DNA from: Bradyrhizobium sp. SK17
GTDB taxonomy: Bacteria > Pseudomonadota > Alphaproteobacteria > Rhizobiales > Xanthobacteraceae
Length of the DNA stretch: 64,000 nucleotides
Assembly: GCF_002831585.1 (NCBI RefSeq)
Contig: NZ_CP025113.1
Coordinates: 6,091,001 to 6,155,000 of the forward strand
Direction: 5' to 3'
Below the pieces are notes generated by a model. The model was not told where the DNA came from. It did no database searches and worked only from the letters and a program-made list of their open reading frames with translations. The stretch's first letter is position 1, and each line of letters begins with the position of its first letter. The position numbers were made by a program, and so were the translations under genes. This document shows, in pieces, positions 1 through 7,379 of the stretch.

Positions 1-980
1 CCGGTGATCACTGCCTGGCTTGCGATCACGGTCGCGGCGGTGGCAAGCCCGACCAACGGCAGCAGCAGCACGTCGGGCACCATGCGGTAGAACGAGTTCT
101 CGATCGCCGCGGGATCGGACAGCACCAGGGCGCCCTGCCCGAAGTAGTTCAGCAGCAGCGAGGGCAGCACGAAAAACAGCCAGCCGGACTGGATCGGCTT
201 GCGACCGAAATGGCCGAGATCGGCATAGAGCGCCTCGCCGCCGGTCACCGCGAGGAACACCGCGCCCAGCGTCACCAGGCCGATGGTGCCGTGGGTCAGC
301 AAGAACTGAAGCGCATAATAGGGATTGATCGCCGCCAGCACCGACGGATCGTCCATGATGTGAACGAGCCCCATCACCGCGAGCGAGGCGAACCACACCA
401 CCATGACCGGCCCGAACGCGGAAGCGACGCGGGCGGTGCCGCTTCGCTGCACCGAGAACAGCACGACGAGGATCAGAATCGTCAGCGGCACCACGTAATG
501 CTCGAGATGCGGCGTGGCGAGCTTGAGGCCTTCGACCGCCGACAGCACCGAGATCGCCGGCGTGATCATGGAATCGCCGATGAACATCGAGGCGCCGACC
601 ACGCCGAGCACCAGCAGCGGCCAGCTGCGCCGTCCGATCGCGCGCTGGCCGAGCGCCATCAGCGAAAGCGTACCGCCCTCGCCATTGTTGTCGGCGCGCA
701 GCAGCAGCAGGACGTATTTCGCGGTGACGACGGTGAACAGCGCCCACAGGATCAGGCTGAGCACACCGAGCACCATGATGCGGGTGACCGGCTGGCCGTG
801 CGCGGCGCCGCCAACCGCCTCGCGGAATGCGTAGAGCGGCGAGGTTCCGATGTCGCCGAACACCACCCCGATGCTGCCCAGCGTCAGCGCCCAGAAGCTG
901 GAGGTGGTGTTGCCTTGGCCTGTGCCTTGGCCCGCACCTTGGGTTTCCCGGGCTTCGGTGGATGAGGCGCTGACAGCCAT
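1..980 (-). CDS. kup: Kup-family potassium uptake protein (partial, C-terminus outside window)
   Basis: Low-affinity K+/H+ symporter of the KUP/HAK/KT family in the inner membrane. Reading leftwards from the ATG at 978-980, the protein has a short polar Ser/Gly/Gln-rich N-terminus. This is followed by the family hallmark around residues 30-50 ([20 protein letters not shown]), then [31 protein letters not shown] and [14 protein letters not shown]. All of these are conserved Kup motifs forming the first six or so membrane helices. About 326 codons are present, and the rest of the membrane domain and the cytoplasmic tail lie left of the window. The gene is followed on the same strand, in transcription order, by nothing visible. 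motB lies upstream on the same strand, 114 bp away. The family assignment is very secure from the motifs. Which Kup paralogue this is cannot be told. Confidence 0.95.
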   Translation of the reverse strand, partial: MAVSASSTEARETQGAGQGTGQGNTTSSFWALTLGSIGVVFGDIGTSPLYAFREAVGGAAHGQPVTRIMVLGVLSLILWALFTVVTAKYVLLLLRADNNGEGGTLSLMALGQRAIGRRSWPLLVLGVVGASMFIGDSMITPAISVLSAVEGLKLATPHLEHYVVPLTILILVVLFSVQRSGTARVASAFGPVMVVWFASLAVMGLVHIMDDPSVLAAINPYYALQFLLTHGTIGLVTLGAVFLAVTGGEALYADLGHFGRKPIQSGWLFFVLPSLLLNYFGQGALVLSDPAAIENSFYRMVPDVLLLPLVGLATAATVIASQAVIT

Positions 981-1094
981 GGCGAGGTTGGAACGTCCGA
1001 CCCGTTGATTTTGATCCGCGCGGCTATCGACGCTTCCGCCGCGCGTGTCAACCGCGCAACACTGCTAGCTTGACGGTAGCATGGTAACCCGGAA

Positions 1095-1925
1095 CTACGG
1101 CTTCAGGTCCGGCGGCAACGGCGGATTTTCCCGCATCAACGTGATGGTGACGCGACGATTTGCCGGCAGGGTCGGGTCGTCGGGAAACAGCGGTTGGCCG
1201 TCCGCCTTGCCGGAAACCGCGAAGATGTGCGACGGCGGCAACCCCTCCCGCTCCAGGATCTGCCGCACCGTATTGGCGCGATCCGCGGACAGGTCGAAGG
1301 CATCGTAATCGCTGCGCGCCGGCACGAAGCCTGCGGCTGTATGCCCCACGATCGCGACCCGCAGCGGCGTCGCTTTCAACGGCGCGGCGAGCTTCTGGAT
1401 CAGCCGGCGGGTGCGATCATACGGTTCTCTGGAGCCATCGGCGAACATCGACCGGCCGTCCTGGTCGATGATCTCGAGGTTGAGCCCCTCCTTGGTCTCC
1501 TCGAACATGATGTTCTTGGAGATCTCGGTGAGCTCCGGCATGTCCTGCAAGGCCTGCCGCAGCGAGGCGGAAGCGAGCGCGAATTCGCGGTCGATCTTCA
1601 GCCGCGCGCCGTTGATCTGGCTGCGCTCCTGCTCGTCCGGCGTCGGATTGGCGGAGGATTCCTCCGGCGAGATGTGGTCGACGTTCTTGAGCTTCGGCCG
1701 GGTCGGCAGGCCGTCGGATTCGACGATGCCGGAATAGCGCACATTGGTCTGCACGCCGAAGGCGTCGCGCATCGAGCCGGCGACGATCTTCAGCTTGTTG
1801 TTGTCCATGGTGGAGAACGCGACGAGCATCACGAAGAAGCTCATCATCAGGCCCATCAGGTCGGCGAAGGTCACGAACCAGCCGTGACCTCCACCGTGGG
1901 CATCGCCGCGCTTTTTCTTCGCCAT
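1095..1925 (-). CDS. motB: Flagellar motor stator protein MotB (OmpA-like C-terminal domain)
   Basis: Stator subunit that anchors the MotA ring to peptidoglycan and carries the proton-accepting Asp. The 276-residue protein has a basic N-terminus (MAKKKRG) and one membrane helix at about residues 16-38 containing Asp22 in the FVTFADLMGLMM context, the usual ion-binding Asp of MotB. A periplasmic linker and an OmpA/MotB peptidoglycan-binding domain at about 160-268 follow, ending in the typical NRRVTITL. The gene lies directly downstream of motA on the same strand with a 33-bp gap, so the two are an operon. Length and domain order fit the family. The GDAHGGGHG stretch before the helix is a low-complexity insert sometimes seen in rhizobia. 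Confidence 0.95.
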   Translation of the reverse strand: MAKKKRGDAHGGGHGWFVTFADLMGLMMSFFVMLVAFSTMDNNKLKIVAGSMRDAFGVQTNVRYSGIVESDGLPTRPKLKNVDHISPEESSANPTPDEQERSQINGARLKIDREFALASASLRQALQDMPELTEISKNIMFEETKEGLNLEIIDQDGRSMFADGSREPYDRTRRLIQKLAAPLKATPLRVAIVGHTAAGFVPARSDYDAFDLSADRANTVRQILEREGLPPSHIFAVSGKADGQPLFPDDPTLPANRRVTITLMRENPPLPPDLKP

Positions 1926-1958
1926 CGATCAGATCTCTGCAGCGCCTGCGCCGGCCGG

Positions 1959-2732
1959 TCAGGCCGGCACCGGCTCGCCTTCCTCGTGGCGATGCTTCTC
2001 CGGCAGATAGGCCAGCAGCATTTCGCGCACCAGCGCCGGGCTCTTGGAGTCGCGGATCATCAGGATGCCGTCGATGATCAGCGTGCGGTTGGTCTCCTCG
2101 TCGAGCAGCTTGCCGTGCAGCTTGTCGGCGATCGGCAGGCAGAACAGGTTGGCGACCAGCGCGCCGTACAGCGTCGCGAGCAGCGCGGTCGCCATGAACG
2201 GGCCGAGCTTGGAGGGGTCGGTCATGTTGGCGAACATCTGCACCATGCCGATCAGGGTGCCGATCATGCCGAACGCCGGCGCGCAGTCGCCGATCGCGCG
2301 GTAGATCTTGCTGCCCTCGTCGAGATGCATCAGGAAATTGTCGCGGTCGCGCTCCAGATTGTCGCGGATGAATTCGAGGTCGTAACCGTCGGCGACATAG
2401 CGAATCCCCTTGGCCAGGAACGGCTCGTCGGTCTCGACCTTCTCGAGGCCGACCGGGCCCTGCTTGCGGGCGATCTCGGCGATGCGGGCGAGTTCGTCGA
2501 CCAGGTCGCGGGCCGACAGCCGGCTCATGGTGAAAGCAAATTTGGCGCCGAGCGGCAGGCCGTGCAGCATCACGCCGAGCGGAAAACGGATCATGGTCGC
2601 CGCGATCGAACCGCCGAAGATGATGATCATGGCATGTTCGGAGATGAACATGTGCAGGTCGCCGCCCATGAACATCATCACCGCGATGACGATGATGCCG
2701 GCCAAGAGCCCGGCGCCTGTCATGATATCCAT
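1959..2732 (-). CDS. motA: Flagellar motor stator protein MotA
   Basis: Proton-channel stator subunit of the flagellar motor in the inner membrane. The chosen start (ATG at 2730-2732) follows a GGAG Shine-Dalgarno at 7 nt and gives 257 residues beginning MDIMTGAGLLAG. An upstream in-frame ATG at 2780 would add 16 residues without membrane character. Helices are visible at about 5-22, 30-48, 145-170 and 180-200. The segment with MIGTLIGMVQMFANMTDPSKLGP is the conserved MotA/TolQ/ExbB channel region. The sequence is of the shorter PomA-like type rather than the ~295-residue enteric type. motB follows 33 bp downstream, so motA-motB are co-transcribed leftwards. Confidence 0.95.
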   Translation of the reverse strand: MDIMTGAGLLAGIIVIAVMMFMGGDLHMFISEHAMIIIFGGSIAATMIRFPLGVMLHGLPLGAKFAFTMSRLSARDLVDELARIAEIARKQGPVGLEKVETDEPFLAKGIRYVADGYDLEFIRDNLERDRDNFLMHLDEGSKIYRAIGDCAPAFGMIGTLIGMVQMFANMTDPSKLGPFMATALLATLYGALVANLFCLPIADKLHGKLLDEETNRTLIIDGILMIRDSKSPALVREMLLAYLPEKHRHEEGEPVPA

Positions 2733-3133
2733 CGGAGACTCCAACGCGAACGCGACACCCGCCTGTCCTGGACGGCGCACGGCCCGAGCTGGGCCGCGTG
2801 GAAAAACCCTAACGTTAATGCGCTTAAGGACGCGTTACCGAATTTGGTAGGGATAACAACGGGTAAACGCCGGCAATTTCGCGATGTCGTTGAAGATGTT
2901 GGCTTTCTGCTCAGACCGCCGCCGCGCCATGCGCAAAAGCCCTCCCCGTAGAACAACGGACATGAGATAGGTTTGTGGGAAGCGTTTTCGCGCGAAAGCC
3001 TGTCCCGGACTTGATCCGGGATGACTACCGGTTTGCGTGGGCAAAACGCGTCAACACAAGAATCGGGAGCCTCGTTCCGTTTCAATCGGAGCGGAACCGG
3101 CGCGAGAGGAAACCAACCAGTGAGCAGGACAGG
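2733..3133. other. Intergenic region between motA and the divergent oxidoreductase gene
   Basis: A 401-bp gap separates the motA start (leftward) from the oxidoreductase start (rightward), so promoters for both should lie here. An A/T-richer stretch around 2815-2870 upstream of motA is the best place for its promoter, but no confident -35/-10 pair can be named. The right part contains a small palindromic repeat (see 2981-3026). Short open frames crossing the gap have no coding character. Confidence 0.5.
2981..3026. repeat. Small palindromic repeat (REP-like)
   Basis: The core CCCGGA-cttga-TCCGGG at 3004-3020 is a perfect 6-bp inverted repeat. It is preceded by a second imperfect palindrome at 2981-2999 built from gcgttttcgc/gcgaaagc. 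The phrase 'tcccggacttgatccggga' resembles a common rhizobial intergenic palindrome. It lies 110 bp before the oxidoreductase start and could form a hairpin in a leader transcript. No second copy was seen in this window. Confidence 0.5.
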
Positions 3134-4111
3134 ATGAAGGCGGTCGTCGTCGAGCAATATGCACCCATCGATCGGATCGGGCTCAAGGAGATCGCCACCC
3201 CCGAACCCGGTCCCGGACAGGTCCGCATCAAGGTCCATGCCGCCAGCATCGGCTTCGTCGACGGATTGAAGGTCGAGGGTCGCTACCAGACCAAGGATCC
3301 CCTGCCCTTCACGCCCGGCGCGGAGTTCGCCGGCGTGGTCGACGCGGTCGCAAGCGATGTCGCCGGCATCGTGCCGGGCATGCGGGTGATGGGCGCGGCG
3401 CGCTCCGGCGCGCTGGCCGAGCAGGTCGTGGTGCCGGCCACCGCGATCGAGGTCATGCCCGACGGCCTGTCGATGGAGGCAGCCGCCGCCTTCCGCACCA
3501 ACTACCTGACCGCACTCTATGCGCTCGGCGAGCGCGGCGCGCTCAAGGCTGGCGAGCAATTGCTGGTGCTCGGCGCCGCCGGCGGCACCGGCATCGCCGC
3601 GATCCAGGTCGGCAAGCTGCTCGGCGCCCGCGTCATCGCCGCCGCCTCGACCGACGAGAAGCGCGACTTCGCCAAGAGCTTCGGCGCCGACGCCGTCGTC
3701 GACTACACAGCCCCCGATTGGCGCGACGCCCTGAAGGACGCGACCGCTGGCCACGGCCCCGACGTGATCTTCGATCCGGTCGGCGGCGAAGTCTCGTTGC
3801 AGGCATTCCGCTCGATCGCCTGGAACGGCCGCCATGTCGTGGTCGGCTTTGCCGCCGGCCAGATCCCTGCTCTGCCGTTCAACCTGCCGCTGCTGAAGGG
3901 CGGCCTCCTGATCGGCGTCGATGCCGCCCAGATCGCACGCCGCGAGCCTGAGGCCCAGGTGCGCATGATGATGCAATTGTCGGCGTGGCTCAACGACGGC
4001 CGGCTGACGCCGGTGGTCGGCAAGGTGTTCGCATTCGACGATTTCCGCGATGCATTCACGACCATGCAGACTCGTGCCGCGCTCGGCAAGATGGTGGTGC
4101 GGATCGGCTAG
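3134..4111 (+). CDS. NADPH:quinone oxidoreductase, zinc-less medium-chain dehydrogenase family
   Basis: Probable NADPH-dependent quinone or enone reductase of the QOR branch of the MDR superfamily, cytoplasmic. The start at 3134 (MKAVVVEQYAP) matches the family N-terminus and is preceded by a purine-rich AGGACAGG. A longer in-frame reading to 2975 runs through the palindromic repeat and is rejected. The 325-residue protein has a GroES-like domain (about 1-120, PGAEFAGVVDAV) and a Rossmann domain with LGAAGGTGIAAIQVGKLLGA around 143-162 that binds the dinucleotide. The usual MDR zinc cysteines are absent. The physiological substrate cannot be read from the sequence. The neighbour on the right is a convergent crotonase. 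Confidence 0.9.
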   Translation: MKAVVVEQYAPIDRIGLKEIATPEPGPGQVRIKVHAASIGFVDGLKVEGRYQTKDPLPFTPGAEFAGVVDAVASDVAGIVPGMRVMGAARSGALAEQVVVPATAIEVMPDGLSMEAAAAFRTNYLTALYALGERGALKAGEQLLVLGAAGGTGIAAIQVGKLLGARVIAAASTDEKRDFAKSFGADAVVDYTAPDWRDALKDATAGHGPDVIFDPVGGEVSLQAFRSIAWNGRHVVVGFAAGQIPALPFNLPLLKGGLLIGVDAAQIARREPEAQVRMMMQLSAWLNDGRLTPVVGKVFAFDDFRDAFTTMQTRAALGKMVVRIG

Positions 4112-4168
4112 CACGCGGGTCGCCTGGATCATCGGACGGAGTTGCAGCCAAAGCCGGGACGACGGTGA

Positions 4169-4870
4169 TCAGCCGAACACAGCAAGAAATGGATCCTGGC
4201 CGGTCGCGGCCAGGCGTTCGAGGCGTGCGGCGAGTTCACCGCGAATCTGCCGCTTCACCGCGCGAAATCCCGGCTGGGCAGCGAGGCGCTTTGCGGCGGC
4301 GATCGATTGGGCCGGCAGATCCGTAGCCGGGCACAGTGCATCGAGCAGCCGCTGATCGAGGCATTCGCGCGTGTCGACGACGGCGCTGGTCAGCGTCAGG
4401 CGACGCAACAATTCCGGTGACAGTTCATGGCGCATCACCTCGAGCGGCCCGGCCGGGAACGGGATGCCGGCCTGTGCCTCGGTCATGCCGAGCTTGGCAG
4501 CCGCGCTGTCGACCGCGAGACGATAGTCACAGCCCAGCATGAGCACGAAACCGCCGCCCAGCGCGTGGCCGTTGATCGCCGCCACGACAGGCACGGGGAT
4601 CGCGAGCAGGCGCGCCAGCATCCGCGTGATCGCGCGAACCATCTCATGGCGTTGCTCCCGAGCGTAGCCCGCGAAAGCGCGCGTATCGACACCGGCGGAG
4701 AACACCTGGCCGCCGCCGGTGAGCACGACGCCGTTCGACGGTGCCTCCGCGGCGGCCGCCGCAAACGTCCGCTCGAGCAACGTGATCGTATCGAGGTCGA
4801 GCGCGTTGACGGGTGGCCGATCGATCGTCACGAGAAGCGTATCGTCGGTCCTTGATGTGATGACGGTCAT
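4169..4870 (-). CDS. Enoyl-CoA hydratase/isomerase family (crotonase) protein
   Basis: Crotonase-fold protein of 233 residues. The start ATG at 4868-4870 is preceded by GGAGATGAA and gives MTVITSRTDDTLLVTIDRPP. A longer in-frame reading to 4999 would run into the divergent dehalogenase start and is unlikely. Oxyanion-hole elements are seen as GGGQVFSAGVDTRAFAG (about 52-68) and NGHALGGGFVLMLGCDYRLA (about 98-117). A Glu in MTEAQAGIPFP sits where the catalytic acid of hydratases is expected, but the second catalytic Glu is not clear, so hydratase versus isomerase cannot be decided. It is divergent from the haloalkane dehalogenase with 127 bp between starts. Confidence 0.88.
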   Translation of the reverse strand: MTVITSRTDDTLLVTIDRPPVNALDLDTITLLERTFAAAAAEAPSNGVVLTGGGQVFSAGVDTRAFAGYAREQRHEMVRAITRMLARLLAIPVPVVAAINGHALGGGFVLMLGCDYRLAVDSAAAKLGMTEAQAGIPFPAGPLEVMRHELSPELLRRLTLTSAVVDTRECLDQRLLDALCPATDLPAQSIAAAKRLAAQPGFRAVKRQIRGELAARLERLAATGQDPFLAVFG

Positions 4871-4997
4871 TTCATCTCCAGACCACGGGTTGCGGGGCAT
4901 CCCCCGCCGGTTGCCCGCGGTGCCATGTGATAGGTTACCATGGAACGGCTCGCTCGACGTCCTCGCGCGGGCCGATGACGAATCGAAAGGGAGAGAC

Positions 4998-5885
4998 ATG
5001 CAGACGCTTCGAACACCGGACGAGCGCTTCGCCGGATTGCCCGGATTTGCCTTCGCGCCGCGTTACATCGAGATCGGCCCGCTGCGCATGCACTATCTCG
5101 ACGATGGAATGAAGACTGCGCCGGTGGCGCTTTGCCTGCACGGCCAACCGACCTGGGCCTACCTCTACCGCAGGATGATCCCGATGCTGCTCGGCGCGGG
5201 ATTCCGCGTCGTGGCGCCGGATTTCTTCGGCTTCGGTCGCTCCGACAAGCCCGTCGACGAAGCCATCTACACCTTCGACTTCCATCGGTCCTCGGTGATG
5301 TCCCTGATCGAGGCGCTCGACCTGCGCCGCGTGATGCTGGTGTGCCAGGATTGGGGTGGATTGATCGGATTGACGATTCCGATGGACATGGCAGACCGGT
5401 TCGACCGGCTGCTGGTGATGAATACGATGCTCGGCACGGGCGACGTGCCGTTGGGCGAAGGCTTCCTGGCGTGGCGCGGCTTCTCCAACCGCAGCCCGGA
5501 CATGGATATCGCAGCGCTGATGCAACGAGCGGTCCCCACTCTCGCAGACAAGGAAGCCGCCGCCTACGCCGCGCCCTATCCGGACGCGCGGTACAAGGCC
5601 GGCGTCCGGCGCTTTCCAAATCTGGTCCCGGATCGACCCGACGCCGGCGGCGCGGCGCTGTCGCGGCGCGCGCGGGACTTCTGGTCGCAGCACTGGAGCG
5701 GACAAAGCTTCATGGCAGTCGGCATGAAGGACCCGGTGCTCGGGCCGCCGGTGATGGGCCAGCTGCGGCAGGTGATCCGAAACTGTCCGCCGCCGCTCGA
5801 ACTGCCCGATGCCGGACATTTCGTGCAGGAGGCCGGCGAGATCATCGTCACGGAGGCGCTGAAGAGTTTCGGTCCGGTGCGCTGA
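4998..5885 (+). CDS. Haloalkane dehalogenase (alpha/beta hydrolase, HLD-I-like)
   Basis: Hydrolytically cleaves carbon-halogen bonds in the characterised family, giving alcohol and halide. The start at 4998 follows AAGGGAGAGAC and yields 295 residues, the family's normal size. HGQPTW (about 48-53) supplies the oxyanion and halide-side residues. The nucleophile motif is VCQDWGG with Asp118 and Trp119, and the catalytic His is near residue 274 in DAGHFVQEAG. The QDWGG form fits the HLD-I subfamily (DhlA/DhmA type) better than the HDWG form of HLD-II. The gene stands alone and is divergent from a crotonase. Actual halogenated substrates are unknown, and some members of this group are nearly inactive, so the call is by motif. 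Confidence 0.88.
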   Translation: MQTLRTPDERFAGLPGFAFAPRYIEIGPLRMHYLDDGMKTAPVALCLHGQPTWAYLYRRMIPMLLGAGFRVVAPDFFGFGRSDKPVDEAIYTFDFHRSSVMSLIEALDLRRVMLVCQDWGGLIGLTIPMDMADRFDRLLVMNTMLGTGDVPLGEGFLAWRGFSNRSPDMDIAALMQRAVPTLADKEAAAYAAPYPDARYKAGVRRFPNLVPDRPDAGGAALSRRARDFWSQHWSGQSFMAVGMKDPVLGPPVMGQLRQVIRNCPPPLELPDAGHFVQEAGEIIVTEALKSFGPVR

Positions 5886-5890
5886 AGCGC

Positions 5891-6363
5891 ACAGATATCC
5901 GCGTTCTCGCGACATGATTTGTCCGAGGTTTGCTCGTCGTTCCGCCCTCTCTTTGGCAGAGGGCGCAGGGAAAGCCGGGTGCCGATCGCACCCATGGGCC
6001 CCGTGCGAAGGGTAGAAAGCACGGGGGTAGGACCACAGGTGTAACCGGAGCAATCCGGCTTTCCCTGCGCGATGGGTTACGGCTTACTTCGTGCTCTCCC
6101 CGGCGAGACTGGGCTTGCTTGTCACCGCCCTTGCAAAACGCTTGCGCGTCCTGCGAGAGGACACCTGCCGCTAGGGCGTCAGGACCACACGACTTCACCG
6201 TCCGCCTCGGTCAAGCGTCGTCACTCGTGACCGCAGCGTCCACCGCATCTCACCGCAACACTCCTGACGATGCGCAAGCGCCCCTCGATCGGGTGAGACG
6301 GGCAGACCATACACCGGGTTACACTTCGGATAAAGCGAAATATTTCACGGATGGGGACTTGAC
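5891..6363. repeat. Long structured dispersed repeat, copy 1
   Basis: About 470 bp that recur with high similarity at 47030-47497, with the 3' part again at 60462-60597. It contains a perfect 16-bp inverted repeat (arms 5963-5978 and 6055-6070, GCGCAGGGAAAGCCGG and its complement) enclosing smaller hairpins: GGGTGC/GCACCC at 5977-5993, CCCCGTGC/GCACGGGG near 5999-6026, and CCGGA-GCAA-TCCGG just inside the right arm. Changes between copies preserve pairing. Open frames on both strands inside it look like by-products and lack usual starts. It fills most of the gap between the dehalogenase and the next small gene. It may be a structured RNA or a mobile palindromic element. Orientation is unknown. 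Confidence 0.75.
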
Positions 6364-6482
6364 GCGTTTTTGCCGATTGCCCCGTCGGGCAACTCAGTAG
6401 CAGGGGCTAATCCGTTGCTTCGTCGGATGCCAGCGGCAAATTATCACACGTTATTGTCGCCGGGGTTCTCGCCGCCTAGCGT
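6364..6482. other. Intergenic remainder with small hairpin
   Basis: Follows the long repeat. It contains TTGCCC-CGTC-GGGCAA near 6376-6393, a perfect 6-bp stem of a type common between rhizobial genes. Nothing coding is seen. Confidence 0.4.
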
Positions 6483-6698
6483 TTGTCGAAGACCCCGGGG
6501 ACGGCAAAGATGCAGGACATGCTGACGCATCTCGAGAAACTTCGCACCGATGCTGCGGAGTGCGCGCTGATCCGCGACCTGACCACGGACATCAGGAAGC
6601 GCGAACTGTTCGCCAAGCTTGCCGAGCACCTCGCCTCCCTCGCCGCCGAAGTCGAAAAGGCCATCGCCACGGCGCGCAAGGCGAACAACGCGACCTAG
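6483..6698 (+). CDS. Small conserved-looking hypothetical protein (helical, 71 aa)
   Basis: An Ala/Leu/Lys-rich, mostly helical cytoplasmic protein with no membrane segment or signal peptide. The frame opens at TTG 6483 (MSKTPGTAKMQD). The first ATG in frame is at 6510, which would give 62 residues starting MQDMLTHLEKL. No strong ribosome site is seen before either. Regular spacing of charged and hydrophobic residues (LEKLRTDAAECALIRDL and LFAKLAEHLASLAAEVEKAI) suggests two amphipathic helices. Codon use matches neighbouring genes. Function is unknown, and the neighbours do not indicate one. Confidence 0.6.
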   Translation: MSKTPGTAKMQDMLTHLEKLRTDAAECALIRDLTTDIRKRELFAKLAEHLASLAAEVEKAIATARKANNAT

Positions 6699-6992
6699 CG
6701 CGACACGCGCCACCTGGCCACTCCAGCAGCTTCGGACAGCCAGAAAGCCGCGGCGCCGGATCGCGGGAACCAATGGAGCGGCGGCGCATTGTCATTCACC
6801 CATCGGTTGAGAGATAATAACTCGCCAGCATCGGTATGCGTGCCGATATTGTCGGGTGGCCTCGCTGCCGAACGGCCATTCAGTCGGACACTGTTGCATT
6901 TCAGGATCTTTCGTCGTGGTACTCTTTGCACATCGGGCCGTCAGCAGGCCCTCCGGATCGCGCAGTTGGACCGGCGCCGCGAGCGAGGCGCG

Positions 6993-7226
6993 ATGAAGAC
7001 CGACAAGGCCATCTGGTACGTCTCGTTTGCCGTGAGAAATCCCGACGCCGGACACCACCGCTTCGCACGCCAGACCCGCACCTTCACCACCGAGCAGGAC
7101 GCCAAGGCGTTCGCACGCACCCTGCTCGTCCAGACGCAGGATGTCAGTGCCGGAACGATCAATCCGCACATGCCCCGGCGCGTGATCGCACCGGCCGTGA
7201 TCGCCGCCTGGGCCGGCGACAGCTGA
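6993..7226 (+). CDS. Small hypothetical protein (77 aa)
   Basis: The start at 6993 is preceded by GAGCGAGG and gives MKTDKAIWYVSFAVRNPDAG. The frame is open further upstream to 6789 but the extension lacks protein-like composition. The sequence mixes beta-like (AIWYVSFAV) and helical (EQDAKAFARTLLVQTQD) parts and has no membrane helix. I do not recognise a named domain. It sits between another small gene and an ABC exporter with no tight coupling. Confidence 0.6.
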   Translation: MKTDKAIWYVSFAVRNPDAGHHRFARQTRTFTTEQDAKAFARTLLVQTQDVSAGTINPHMPRRVIAPAVIAAWAGDS

Positions 7227-7379
7227 AGTCCGGGCCGACGCGGAAAATGCCGGGAGAGCATCCAGCGACCGGCTTGGCTGGATTGCTTCCAAAATCGTTC
7301 GGCAGTCGTGGATCGGTCATTGACGCCGCGACGGAATTGACGCATTCCCATCCGCCCCAATTCCAGCCGGTCAAACCGC

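Noticed and set aside
5930..6400. Open frames inside the long structured repeat (also 47023-47427)
   Set aside because: The repeat occurs in several places with indels that break the frames, and the sequence is dominated by inverted repeats. Coding is not supported.
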